From NCBI RefSeq assembly GCF_900188065.1, contig NZ_FZNQ01000001.1, forward strand, positions 310,001 through 374,000: a stretch of DNA of 64,000 bases. The letters are read 5' to 3'. Under the pieces are notes generated by a model. The model searched no databases, was not told the origin of the DNA, and was given only the letters and a program-made list of their open reading frames with translations. The position numbers and the translations under genes are program-made. Positions 1 through 8,783 of this stretch are shown here, piece after piece. Positions within the stretch are counted from its first letter, which is position 1. Each line of letters opens with the position of its first letter. Source of the DNA: Halorubrum vacuolatum. GTDB lineage: Archaea; Halobacteriota; Halobacteria; Halobacteriales; Haloferacaceae.

Positions 1-939
1 CGGGTGCTTGACGCGCCCAACCTCCACACCCGGGCGCTCGTGGTCAACGACCGGCCCGTGGCCGTTGCGCTGCTCGCCCGAGAGGGATCGCTTCCGGCCG
101 ACCGCCGCCGATCGATGTACGAGGGGGATCGGGTCCACGGGAACATGGTGCCTGACCTGCTCACGAGCCAGTTACGCGACGAGGCGGCCGGCGAACCCGC
201 GGGGCTCCGGGTCGTCCGGATCGCGACCCACGACGCGCTCCGTGGAACGGGCTTCGGCACCCGCCTCCTCGATCGGATCCACGCGGAGTTCGCGGACGAC
301 GTGGACTACGTCTCGGTTGGATACGGGGCGACGCCCCGCCTGCTCCGGTTCTGGCGGCGCGCGGGCTATCGGACGGTGCACCTCTCGACGACGCGTAACG
401 ACACCTCCGGCGAGCACTCCGTGGTGATGTTGCGGCCGGTGACCGAGTCCGGGCGGACCCTGCTCTCCCGGCACGCGAGCGCCTTTCGACGGCGCGAACG
501 GGATGCGCTCTCGGACGCCCACCGGGAGGTCGACGTCGACGTGATCCGTGGGGCACTCGGGTCCTCCGCACCCGATCCGGAGGGGACGTCCACGGTCGAT
601 CTGACCGATCACGAGTGGCGCGCGGTCGTCGCGGCCGCCTACGGTCCCGGCATGTACGACGTCGCTCCCGGCGCGTTTCGTGACCTCGCGTTCGCCGCGC
701 TCGTCGGTTCCGACATCGAAGCAACCGCCGACGTGGCGGTCGAACTGGACGACGAAGCCGAGCGACTCCTCGTCCGGAAGGTCTTACAGGGATGGTCATG
801 GGGGGACGCCGTCGCCAACCTCGGCTACCCCTCGACACGCTCGTGCATGCGAGCGATCGGGGAGGCGACGAAGCCGCTCGTGGAGCGGTTCGGCACCTCG
901 CTCGCCCGGCGGGAGCGCGATCGCTTTATAAACGGTTAA
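1..939 (+). CDS. tmcA: tRNA(Met) cytidine acetyltransferase TmcA, C-terminal part
   Basis: The reading frame is open from base 1, so the N-terminal helicase-like half lies outside the window; about 312 residues are visible. TmcA acetylates the wobble cytidine of elongator tRNA(Met) (ac4C34), using ATP and acetyl-CoA. Visible here are a GNAT acetyltransferase domain, whose acetyl-CoA loop (RGTGFG, about residues 80-85 of the visible part) follows the strand RVVRIATHD, and the C-terminal tRNA-binding region (about 190-310) containing KVLQGWSWGD. The 3' end faces the convergent methylthiotransferase gene 16 nt away, another tRNA-modification gene. The family call rests on the whole C-terminal architecture; a generic GNAT is much less likely. 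Confidence 0.92.
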   Translation, partial: RVLDAPNLHTRALVVNDRPVAVALLAREGSLPADRRRSMYEGDRVHGNMVPDLLTSQLRDEAAGEPAGLRVVRIATHDALRGTGFGTRLLDRIHAEFADDVDYVSVGYGATPRLLRFWRRAGYRTVHLSTTRNDTSGEHSVVMLRPVTESGRTLLSRHASAFRRRERDALSDAHREVDVDVIRGALGSSAPDPEGTSTVDLTDHEWRAVVAAAYGPGMYDVAPGAFRDLAFAALVGSDIEATADVAVELDDEAERLLVRKVLQGWSWGDAVANLGYPSTRSCMRAIGEATKPLVERFGTSLARRERDRFING

Positions 940-955
940 CAGTCGAGGACGTCGG

Positions 956-2206
956 TCACACCGGCTCGCCGAAGGCGTACACCGTGTTGTGGCCGGTGAC
1001 CTCGACGTCGAGGAACTCTCCGACCTCGATCCCGCGCTCGCCGGCCCGCTGAATGATGACCTGTCGGTACGCGCCGTCACGACACTTCACGGAGTCGGCG
1101 GTCCCCTCCTCGACGACGAGCACCTCGCGTTCGGTGCCGACCATCGACCCATAGGCCTCGCCGACGACCTGCATCTTCAGCTCCGACATCGCCTTCGAGC
1201 GCTCCTTTTTAATTGTCCCGCCAAGGCCCTTCATGTCGGCCGCGTCGGTGCCGGGACGCTTGGAGAAGCGGGTGACGTTGATCTTTTCGGGGCGAACCTC
1301 CCGTAAGAGCTCCATCGACCGCTCGTGGTCTTCGGCCGTCTCCGTCGGGAAGCCGACGATGAAATCGGTCGAGAGCGTCCACTCGTCGAGTCGGTCGTCG
1401 AACGTCTCGACGACCTCGCGGAACTTCCCCACGCGGTGTTGTCGGCGCATCGCTTCGAGGACCTCGTCGCTGCCGGACTGCACCGGCGCGTGGATGAAGT
1501 CGTAGAGCTTCTCGTTGCGCGCGAAGACGTCGGCCAACTCCTCGTGGATGCCGTGGATCCCGCCGGGGTTCGCCATGCCGAGCCGGACGCGGAACTCGCC
1601 GTCGATGTCACAGATCCGATCGAGGAGTTCGGGGAGCTTCCGTTCGCCCGTATCCCAGCCGTAGACGCCGGTATCCTGGCCGGTCACGCGGATCTCCTTT
1701 GCGCCGGCGTGCACCAGCGCGCGGGCCTTCGCGACGTTCTCCTCGACGGACGGGGAGTCGACGCGGCCGGTCGCGAACTTGGTGATGCAGTACGAGCAGT
1801 TGCTCATACAGCCGCGGGCGATCGGGAGGATGCCGACGACGCCGTCGAGCACGGGGTCGACGTCGGGCGTGACGGTCGGGCACTCGCCGTTGAGGACGTG
1901 TTCGGGGACGGCGTCCCAGTGGAGCACCTCCGCGTCGATGCCGGCCTCGCGGAACGCCTCGCCCTGTGCGAGCGCCATGCAGCCGGTGATCACGAGTTCG
2001 GCGGTCTCATCGGCCAGCTCCTCGGCGCGTCGGAGCATGTTTCGCTCGGTCTTTTCGACGACCGTGCAGGTGTTGAGGATGGCGACGTCGGCCTCGTCGG
2101 GGCCGGGGGCGGGGCGGTGGCCGCCGTCGCGCAGCGCCCGCTCGATCTCGCGGCTCTCACCCCGGTTGGACGTACAGCCGTACGTCTCGATGTGATACGT
2201 CGCCAT
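956..2206 (-). CDS. MiaB-like tRNA threonylcarbamoyladenosine methylthiotransferase (archaeal MtaB/CDKAL1 type)
   Basis: A 416-residue radical-SAM methylthiotransferase. The N-terminal MTTase domain carries its three cluster cysteines at C11, C47 and C76, and the radical SAM motif CxxxCxxC lies at C133, C137 and C140; a TRAM-like RNA-binding domain follows at about 350-416. Family members convert t6A to ms2t6A at position 37 of ANN-decoding tRNAs. The start is the ATG giving MATYHIETYG, because the MTTase domain normally begins there; the frame stays open upstream but that part looks like noncoding translation. The gene is convergent with tmcA. The exact substrate (t6A rather than i6A) is inferred from the archaeal context. 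Confidence 0.92.
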   Translation of the reverse strand: MATYHIETYGCTSNRGESREIERALRDGGHRPAPGPDEADVAILNTCTVVEKTERNMLRRAEELADETAELVITGCMALAQGEAFREAGIDAEVLHWDAVPEHVLNGECPTVTPDVDPVLDGVVGILPIARGCMSNCSYCITKFATGRVDSPSVEENVAKARALVHAGAKEIRVTGQDTGVYGWDTGERKLPELLDRICDIDGEFRVRLGMANPGGIHGIHEELADVFARNEKLYDFIHAPVQSGSDEVLEAMRRQHRVGKFREVVETFDDRLDEWTLSTDFIVGFPTETAEDHERSMELLREVRPEKINVTRFSKRPGTDAADMKGLGGTIKKERSKAMSELKMQVVGEAYGSMVGTEREVLVVEEGTADSVKCRDGAYRQVIIQRAGERGIEVGEFLDVEVTGHNTVYAFGEPV

Positions 2207-2366
2207 CGGATACCCTGAGTATCGGTCCCGCGGGCAAAAGGGCGACGGATCGGGCGTCGGCGGGTGAACACGTCCGCGGGCGACGATCGGACTGAACTGC
2301 CGGACGCGACGAGCGGGGATAGTGGAGGTTCCCACCGCGCCGGTTTATAAACCGGTTCGGCGCGCC

Positions 2367-2443
2367 CGCCCGCGGCTTTTAGCAGCCGCGGGCGGCCCGC
2401 GAGGGAGTTGCGTCGGGGCCGCCGAGCGGTCCGGCGGCCCCGA
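2367..2443. other. Two strong consecutive hairpins in the intergenic region
   Basis: Directly readable inverted repeats: a 10-bp perfect stem with arms at 2367-2376 and 2385-2394 and an 8-nt loop containing TTTTAG, then a 12-bp perfect stem with arms at 2413-2424 and 2432-2443 and a 7-nt loop. A TATA-like TTTATAA at 2344-2350 precedes them on the plus strand. No ORF here looks real. They could be part of a structured RNA or terminators; the second copy of the neighbouring repeat (R2) lacks them. Confidence 0.55.
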
Positions 2444-2532
2444 CGGAACGAGGCTGGGGAGGGCCGAGGATGAGGCAGACCTCGGGTGGCGTTATATCCT
2501 GCTTGGAAACCACATTTTCAGACACATTCTTG

Positions 2533-2815
2533 TCTGAAACAGCCGGTCGCTGAGAACTGCGAACTGCGCGGTCTTTTGCTCGGGCTGTTTATAAGCGATC
2601 GTGAGAGACCGTGCGGCTGTTTATAAATATGCCGTGGCAGTGATCTGGGGCCTTCGGCGGCGTCCCGAGCGAGGAGCGCGGATCGACTGTTGCCACCGCA
2701 CCCGAATCCTCACGCCTCCCCAGCCTCGCCACGGCTGGCGGACCCGCCAGCCGTGGGCTCCCTCGCGCTCGGTTTCACGCCCTTCGGGCGCTCACCGGGG
2801 CGCGCCGACCGCACG
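2533..2815 (+). repeat. Intergenic repeat R1 (two TATA-like boxes plus a 12-bp hairpin), copy 1
   Basis: This stretch matches 24695-24988 over nearly its whole length: a shared CTGAAACAGCCGGTCGCTG block, TGCTCGGGCT followed by TTTATAA at 2588-2594, a second GCTGTTTATAA (TTTATAA at 2620-2626), then a GC-rich body. The body holds the block CCTCCCCAGCCTCG (2715-2728) and a 12-bp stem (2729-2740 with 2745-2756), followed by a smaller CGCCC/GGGCG hairpin near 2779. The two TATA-like boxes are 32 nt apart in both copies. CCTCCCCAGCCTCG is also the exact inverse of 2449-2462. No protein frame is conserved between copies, so a noncoding RNA or mobile repeat is more likely than a gene. Confidence 0.7.
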
Positions 2816-2904
2816 AGTCGAGTTGCGTTGAACCTGGAGCGCATCCGCTCAAGCACCGCCCGATCGATCGGTGGCGGACTGGCACCGTCTTCCGCCGGAA
2901 CCAT

Positions 2905-3423
2905 TTATATATGGGTCGTGGCCTGTGACTCTGCGACCTTCCGACGTGCACGTTCGTGCAGTCGACGCTCCTCGATGCGCGTGGCCCACTCACCGAGGTC
3001 CGCGTACACCTCGTCGATACGGTCCGCATCGAACGAGAGGACATCGACGTCGGCGGGTGAATCCACCCCGTATTCGTCTCGGTGCTTTTGGATCTGGTCG
3101 GTCAGTTCGGACACGCGAGCTTGTAGCTCCTCGATGGTCCGATTCCGTGCCAGTTCGTTAACCCGCCGCCACTCGAAGTAGTCGTCGTTGCGTTCGTATC
3201 CGACCGGTCGGCCCTCGTGTATCACGACGATCCCTAAGTCGGCGTAGAACGACAGGTGCGTTCGTGCCGACTCCGTCGAACAGTCCGCTCGCTCGGCGAT
3301 CTCCGCGGCCGTCATCGGCTCCCGGGCATGGAGGACCGCCCCATACACGCGCTGTTTCGTATCTTCCCCCTCAAACGGCCTCTCGAAGGGTGGCGGGCCG
3401 TCGCGGCGGGCGTCAGCCGTCAT
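2905..3423 (-). CDS. Haloarchaeal winged-helix transcriptional regulator (DUF7342-like)
   Basis: A 172-residue protein with an N-terminal winged helix-turn-helix: TKQRVYGAVLHAREPMTAAEIAERA at about 22-46, recognition region STESARTHLSFYADLGIVV at about 49-67, and the wing with GRPVGYERNDDYFEW at about 71-85. A helical, probably coiled-coil dimerisation segment follows at about 90-165. I recognise this as a haloarchaea-specific regulator family; the ligand and targets are unknown. It stands alone, transcribed away from SUI1 across a lower-GC 220-nt gap, and its 3' end abuts repeat R1. A TATA-like box about 24 nt before the ATG suggests a leaderless transcript. Confidence 0.8.
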   Translation of the reverse strand: MTADARRDGPPPFERPFEGEDTKQRVYGAVLHAREPMTAAEIAERADCSTESARTHLSFYADLGIVVIHEGRPVGYERNDDYFEWRRVNELARNRTIEELQARVSELTDQIQKHRDEYGVDSPADVDVLSFDADRIDEVYADLGEWATRIEERRLHERARRKVAESQATTHI

Positions 3424-3441
3424 AGTATCAGCTACCTGTTC

Positions 3442-3450
3442 GCCATATAT
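3442..3450 (-). promoter_or_regulatory. TATA-like box for the winged-helix regulator
   Basis: A CATATATG-type A/T block sits about 24 nt upstream of the regulator's ATG, the spacing expected for a leaderless haloarchaeal transcript. Confidence 0.45.
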
Positions 3451-3644
3451 GTACTTTGCTGAGAGAAATATGTTGGTTTAAGCTGTGCAGGACCCCTCCG
3501 ATGCCGATGACGCGGCTACATTACTGCCGGTTCGTTCTGTCCACCCTCGGATGAACCCATCGCTCGACAGCAACGCCGCTCGCGGAGTGTGGCGCACGAA
3601 CGAAAAGCGTCGGGGGTGCCCGACGGCGGGTAGTTAGCGAACGG

Positions 3645-4052
<408 letters not shown>

Positions 4053-6425
4053 CTATCGTCGCCCGAACAGCCGACCGACGAGCGGCGTCGATTCCCACGC
4101 CAGCCGTCGGACCGTCCGCCGCGCCTCGTCGACCTCCTCGCGGCTCACGTCCCCCGCATAGACGGCCCGCTCGTACACCGCCGCGACCGCATGCACACGG
4201 TCGTCGACGCCACGGACGCGGAGCGCGGTGAGATACGATCGCGGCGTCTCCCCCCGACGGCGTCCGCGATGTCGTGCCGCGAGCAGTCGTTCGAGGTCCG
4301 CGAAAGCCCGCTCCGCATCCGCCACAGGCGTCCGCCGACGCGCCGGGAGTCGAACACGGAGCGCGAACCGCAGCCGCCCCGTCACGCCGGTGTGGTGGGC
4401 CCCGGCGACGGCGACGACGAGGACGAAGAGGCCGTAGCCGAGCGTCTCACGCGACGGCGCCGGAACGCGATCCGTCGGCGACGTGGCGTCCGCCCCGTCG
4501 ACGGCCTCCTCGGCTCCGAGTTCATCGGGTGTCGCCTCGCCACCCCCGATACCCTCAAGCGCGTCCTCGGGGATGTCGGAACCGGCCGACGCGTCGTCGA
4601 CCGTTTCGTTGTCCACGTCGTCCGCTGCCGTTTCCTCATCCACATCCGCTGACTCTTCGACCACATCGGTCTCGTCATCCGCATCGATCTCCTCCGGCAG
4701 CGTCGGGCTCCCCTCAGGGGCGCTCCCTGCGGTGTCGACGCCCGCCACGCCGTCCGCGCGCGCCTCCGCAAGCCGGATCTCACGGACCTGATCGCGTTCC
4801 GCGCTCGGCGTCGGATCGAACTCCACCCAACCGTGTTCCGGGAAGTAGACCTGCACCCAGGCGTGTGCGTCCTGCCCACGGACGACCCACTCGTCGTCGC
4901 CGACCTGTTCGCCGCTGCTGTAGCCCGTCACGAACTGTGCCGGCACGCCCTGTGACCGGAGCATCGCGACCATCGTCGTCGCGAAGTACGTACAGTAGCC
5001 CGCGTCCATCTCGAAGAGGAACGCGTCGGCGACGTCGCCGTCGGGCCGTTCGACTGACAGCGAGTAGTCGTACTCCTCGATCAGGTACGTCTCGATGGCC
5101 ACGGCCGCCTCGTAGGAGTTCTCCGCGTCAGCCTCCGCGAGGATCTCCTCGGTGCGTTCGCCGAGGCGATCGGGGGTGTCCTCCGGCAGCTGGGTGTACC
5201 GATCGAGGACCTCCTCGTCGGACGCCTCGTCCGCCGCACGTAATTCCTCGGGGTCGGGATCGGGAACGCGGCTCTCGACGGGGACCGATTCGCCTTCGAG
5301 CAGCTCGGTTCCCGGGCGGAGCGTCCCGCGCTCGTCGACCTGCATGCTCTCGCCGAGCCGGCCGTCGACCTGAACGGCCTGCCACGGCGCGGGAAGCGCC
5401 CGCATCTCGGTCTCGGGGACGACCGTCGACGAGACGGCGACGGTCTCGCCCGGCGGTCCCGAAAGCGCTCCGGTGTGTGGCCGCTCATCGCCCGAACGGA
5501 CCCAGCCGTCACCGGTGTAGGTGTCGTACGCGCCCGTCCGCCAGTTCGCCTCGACGTCGCTTTCGATGGTGAACCGCACTTCCGGGGAGAGTTGTGCCGA
5601 TCCGACGATCGTCAGCTCGTCGTCGTCGATAAGCGTCGATTCGAGCCCCGGCGTGCCGCCCGACCCGCCCCACGACTGGGTCGCACCCGCCGGGATCACG
5701 GTGATGGTCGCGCTCGCGACGAGCATCACCGCCAACACGAGCGCGAGGGTATCGCCATGCCCGGACAGCCCGCCGGGCACACGAAGCGTCGTCGCCCCCG
5801 CGGCGAGCGCGACGCCGAGAACACCCACGATGGTGACGGCGTCGCCGGCGTCGCCGCTGAGCACGAATATCCCCAGGATGCCGCCGGCGATCCCGGCTGC
5901 GAGAACGTGTCGACCCCGCCCGGTGAGATACGTGATGAGGAAACTCAACACGGGGATGACCGCGACCATCCACACGTCGACGCGCGCGAGCCGCAGCACC
6001 GAGAGGCCGGTGAGAAACGAGAGCGTATCGAAGAACACGCCGCGGAACGAAAAGAGCGCACGTTGACTCTCGGGGACGGCGAAATAGTAGCCCACCAATG
6101 CGAGACCGAGGCACACGAGCGTTGCCCATGCGACGATTCGTTCACCGAACAGCCGTGAGCAGGCGAGCCCGAGGACGACGGCGAGGAGCACCCCGGCGAC
6201 GATCCGGGAGCTGCCGCCGACGATGTCGGTGATCGACAACACGGTGTGGAGATACGCGCCGACGATCGCGGCGACCCCGACCGTCGCCGGATGCACCAGT
6301 CCCGGCGGGAGCGATCGGACCGATGCGGCCGTCGATCGGCTGAACACGCGTCTCTCCGCACCGTCGTCCCCGCCATCTCCCCGTGTGGCCCCCTTATCGG
6401 TCCCTGCCGTGTGTCGCGTCCTCAT
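4053..6425 (-). CDS. Membrane-bound transglutaminase-like protein (TgpA / DUF3488-DUF4129 type)
   Basis: A 790-residue protein with hydrophobic helices at about 45-235, an extracellular transglutaminase core with the triad Cys near 476 (GYCTYFAT), His near 520 (DAHAWVQV) and Asp near 537 (EFDPTP), a long Asp/Glu-rich spacer at about 570-655, one more membrane helix near 670-690, and a cytoplasmic C-terminal domain of DUF4129 type. It is the last gene of a moxR-DUF58-TGase operon and its start overlaps the DUF58 stop by 4 nt. Such operons are widespread in bacteria and archaea; a cell-surface protein maturation or modification role is inferred, and the substrate is unknown. Confidence 0.88.
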   Translation of the reverse strand: MRTRHTAGTDKGATRGDGGDDGAERRVFSRSTAASVRSLPPGLVHPATVGVAAIVGAYLHTVLSITDIVGGSSRIVAGVLLAVVLGLACSRLFGERIVAWATLVCLGLALVGYYFAVPESQRALFSFRGVFFDTLSFLTGLSVLRLARVDVWMVAVIPVLSFLITYLTGRGRHVLAAGIAGGILGIFVLSGDAGDAVTIVGVLGVALAAGATTLRVPGGLSGHGDTLALVLAVMLVASATITVIPAGATQSWGGSGGTPGLESTLIDDDELTIVGSAQLSPEVRFTIESDVEANWRTGAYDTYTGDGWVRSGDERPHTGALSGPPGETVAVSSTVVPETEMRALPAPWQAVQVDGRLGESMQVDERGTLRPGTELLEGESVPVESRVPDPDPEELRAADEASDEEVLDRYTQLPEDTPDRLGERTEEILAEADAENSYEAAVAIETYLIEEYDYSLSVERPDGDVADAFLFEMDAGYCTYFATTMVAMLRSQGVPAQFVTGYSSGEQVGDDEWVVRGQDAHAWVQVYFPEHGWVEFDPTPSAERDQVREIRLAEARADGVAGVDTAGSAPEGSPTLPEEIDADDETDVVEESADVDEETAADDVDNETVDDASAGSDIPEDALEGIGGGEATPDELGAEEAVDGADATSPTDRVPAPSRETLGYGLFVLVVAVAGAHHTGVTGRLRFALRVRLPARRRTPVADAERAFADLERLLAARHRGRRRGETPRSYLTALRVRGVDDRVHAVAAVYERAVYAGDVSREEVDEARRTVRRLAWESTPLVGRLFGRR

Positions 6426-7561
6426 CGACGCTCACCCCCGTCGGCGAGCGGGGCTCTCGGCCGGTCCGTCCGATTGCGCGTGGGTGTCGTGGGATCGTCT
6501 CGTGCACCCGACCCATCCGTCGCCTCCGAACGAAGCGCGGTAAAGGAGGTCGGCCGGCCGTTCGCGTGGAGACGCACATCCGTGTCGTCCGCGACCAGAC
6601 GGACGTCCGCTTTCGCCCCGTCGCTCGGCGCGCCCGGCCCGGTGAGCGCCGCCAACTCAAGCAGCTCGCGCCGGCCGGTCGAGTCGGGGTGGGCGACCGC
6701 CGAGCCGTCGGGGAGCCGAAGGTCGACCGACACTCCATCCGAGAGGAACGCCAGCGAGAGGCTGACGGCCGCGCTCGCGAGCAGGTCCGCGGCTGCCTCG
6801 TCCGCCGCAGCGATCCCCTCCCCGCCCGGCCCGTTTCCGGTGTCGACGGTCCGGCCGACGATGGTCACGCGACGGCGTTCGCGCTCGGCGGAGAACGCCT
6901 TGACCACCAGCTCGTCGTGTTTGGCGGTGGCCGGCCAGTGGACGTCACGCAGCGAGTCGCCCCGCGCATACTCACGAAGCCGGTCGAACGCCTCGCGTTG
7001 TGGGCTCCGTCCGATCCCCTCCTCGGCGTACAGGCCGCGGCGGAATCGCGGCGATATCGGGTGGCGTTCCGGATACGCGATCGCCGTCGTCCGCTCATCG
7101 ACGACCAGTTCGCGTACGAACAGTCCGAAGACGTCGGTCGCCTCGATCCGCACCGGTCCAAACCGCCGCCGACCCCGGGAGACGTACTCGACCGTATAGC
7201 TGACCGGCCCCCCGCCGATCGTCGTGAGGGACGGCTCCCGACCGAGTATCGTCAGCCCGTCGTCGACCACGTCGGTCACACGGGCGAGGAACGGTGACTG
7301 ACCGAAGGCCGTGCCGTGAGCGCCCTCGAAGGTGAGCGATACCGTACGCCGCTCGCCCACGAACCCGTCCGCGGGTCGCGACCGAACGGCTTCCGGCCGG
7401 TCGACCCGTGCGACCTGCAGATACCCCGCGGCGAGCGCGACGAGGCCGGACAGGATGACGGCGTTGATCGCCCCGCCGCCGCCGGCGAGCGCGAGGGCCG
7501 TCGCGAGGACGCAGACGACCACGACGATTCGACCGCGCCGGGTGAGCGTTGGCGATCGCAT
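6422..7561 (-). CDS. DUF58 domain protein
   Basis: A 379-residue protein. Two hydrophobic helices at about 12-48 anchor it. The DUF58 signature RLREYARGDSLRDVHWPATAKHDELVVK lies at about 190-220, preceded by the beta-rich RRRFGPVRIEATDVFGLF element (about 125-145). It sits 3 nt downstream of the MoxR ATPase and overlaps the transglutaminase start (ATGA), so the three are surely cotranscribed. MoxR-type ATPases are thought to act as chaperones for vWA/DUF58 partners. The specific complex assembled here is not known. Confidence 0.88.
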   Translation of the reverse strand: MRSPTLTRRGRIVVVVCVLATALALAGGGGAINAVILSGLVALAAGYLQVARVDRPEAVRSRPADGFVGERRTVSLTFEGAHGTAFGQSPFLARVTDVVDDGLTILGREPSLTTIGGGPVSYTVEYVSRGRRRFGPVRIEATDVFGLFVRELVVDERTTAIAYPERHPISPRFRRGLYAEEGIGRSPQREAFDRLREYARGDSLRDVHWPATAKHDELVVKAFSAERERRRVTIVGRTVDTGNGPGGEGIAAADEAAADLLASAAVSLSLAFLSDGVSVDLRLPDGSAVAHPDSTGRRELLELAALTGPGAPSDGAKADVRLVADDTDVRLHANGRPTSFTALRSEATDGSGARDDPTTPTRNRTDRPRAPLADGGERR

Positions 7562-7564
7562 CGG

Positions 7565-8557
7565 TCACTCCACGTCGACCCGGTCTAGCGCCTCGGCGAC
7601 GATCTGTCGGCCGGTGGTCTCGCCCGATTCAGTCCGGATCCGATGTGCGAGCACCGACTGTGCCTCCCGTTGCACGTCGTCCGGGAGGACGTAGTCGCGA
7701 CCGTCGAGGACGGCCCGGGCCTGTGCGGTTCGGAGCAGGGCGAGGCTGCCGCGTGGACTCACGCCGAGGGCGGCGTTTCGACGGGTGTACGTCGCGAGCC
7801 GGGCGACGTACGCCCGAACCGGCTCGGCCGCCTCCACCTTCGCAACGGTTCGACGGGCCCGCAGGAGATCCTCGACGCTGGCAACCGGTTCGAGCGACTC
7901 GACCGGATGACCTGCATGGTCATCGACCAAGCGCTCAAGCATGTGTACCTCCTCGTCGGTTCCGGGGTAGCCGAGCCGGATCTTCTTCGTGAACCGATCG
8001 AGCTCCGCGACCGGCAGCTCGTAGGTCTGGCCCGGCTCCACGTCGTTTTGGGTCGCGATGACACAGAACGGATCCGGAAGCGATCGCGTGACCCCGTCGG
8101 TCGTCACCTGTCGCTCCTCCATCGCCTCCAGGAGGGCGGACTGCGTCTTCGGGGGCGCGCGGTTGATCTCATCGCCGAGGACGAAGGTGGCGAACACCGG
8201 GCCGGGACGAAAGTCGAACTCCTCGGTGCGCTGGTTGAACACGTTGACGCCGGTGACATCGGAGGGGAGGAGATCCGGGGTGAACTGGACCCGTTTAAAC
8301 GAGGCATCGAACGAGCGGGCGATCGCCTTCGCGAGCGTCGTCTTCCCGACGCCGGGGACGTCCTCGATCAGGAGGTGGCCACGGGCGAGAACGGTGACGA
8401 TCACGTCCTCGATGGCATCGCGGTGGCCGACGATCACCGCCTCGACGGATTCGATAACCTCCTCGGTAAGCCGGGCGGTCTCCGTCGGGCCGAACGGGGG
8501 AAGGTCACCGGAGTCGTCCTCGACGGTCGTCTCCGTCGTGTCGGTCACATCAGTCAT
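7565..8557 (-). CDS. MoxR-family AAA+ ATPase
   Basis: A 330-residue AAA+ protein with Walker A EDVPGVGKTTLAKAIA at about 69-84, Walker B FVLGDEINRAPPKTQSALLEAMEE at about 127-150, and a C-terminal lid with SPRGSLALLRTAQARAVLDG near 265-285. Length and motifs fit the MoxR/RavA class. It is the first gene of the operon with DUF58 and transglutaminase proteins and probably acts as their chaperone-like motor. The start ATG gives MTDVTDTTETT, an acidic N-terminus usual for halophiles. Confidence 0.93.
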   Translation of the reverse strand: MTDVTDTTETTVEDDSGDLPPFGPTETARLTEEVIESVEAVIVGHRDAIEDVIVTVLARGHLLIEDVPGVGKTTLAKAIARSFDASFKRVQFTPDLLPSDVTGVNVFNQRTEEFDFRPGPVFATFVLGDEINRAPPKTQSALLEAMEERQVTTDGVTRSLPDPFCVIATQNDVEPGQTYELPVAELDRFTKKIRLGYPGTDEEVHMLERLVDDHAGHPVESLEPVASVEDLLRARRTVAKVEAAEPVRAYVARLATYTRRNAALGVSPRGSLALLRTAQARAVLDGRDYVLPDDVQREAQSVLAHRIRTESGETTGRQIVAEALDRVDVE

Positions 8558-8720
8558 TCGCGTCCCTCCCGCATGGCTCCGGGCCGTACGGTTCCTCGAG
8601 GTCGCGTCGCCGGCGACGGAGGCCGGCGCAGGGGCGTGAAACGATCCATGTGAACAGGGTGCGCACTCGTCGTCTACCGGACCGTTGGGACGAAGGCTTC
8701 ATATCCGTTCCGCCGCGTAT
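8558..8720. other. Gap between the moxR operon and element A
   Basis: 163 nt, GC-rich, with no gene. The moxR promoter must lie here; no clear TATA box is visible apart from TTCATATCC near 8698. The end near 8720 would supply the guide sequence of the element A guide RNA. Confidence 0.3.
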
Positions 8721-8783
8721 TTGACATCCTCCCGCGCCTGAAGACGCGGGAATCCCACGGCAACGCGCCGCTGAGTTGGGATA

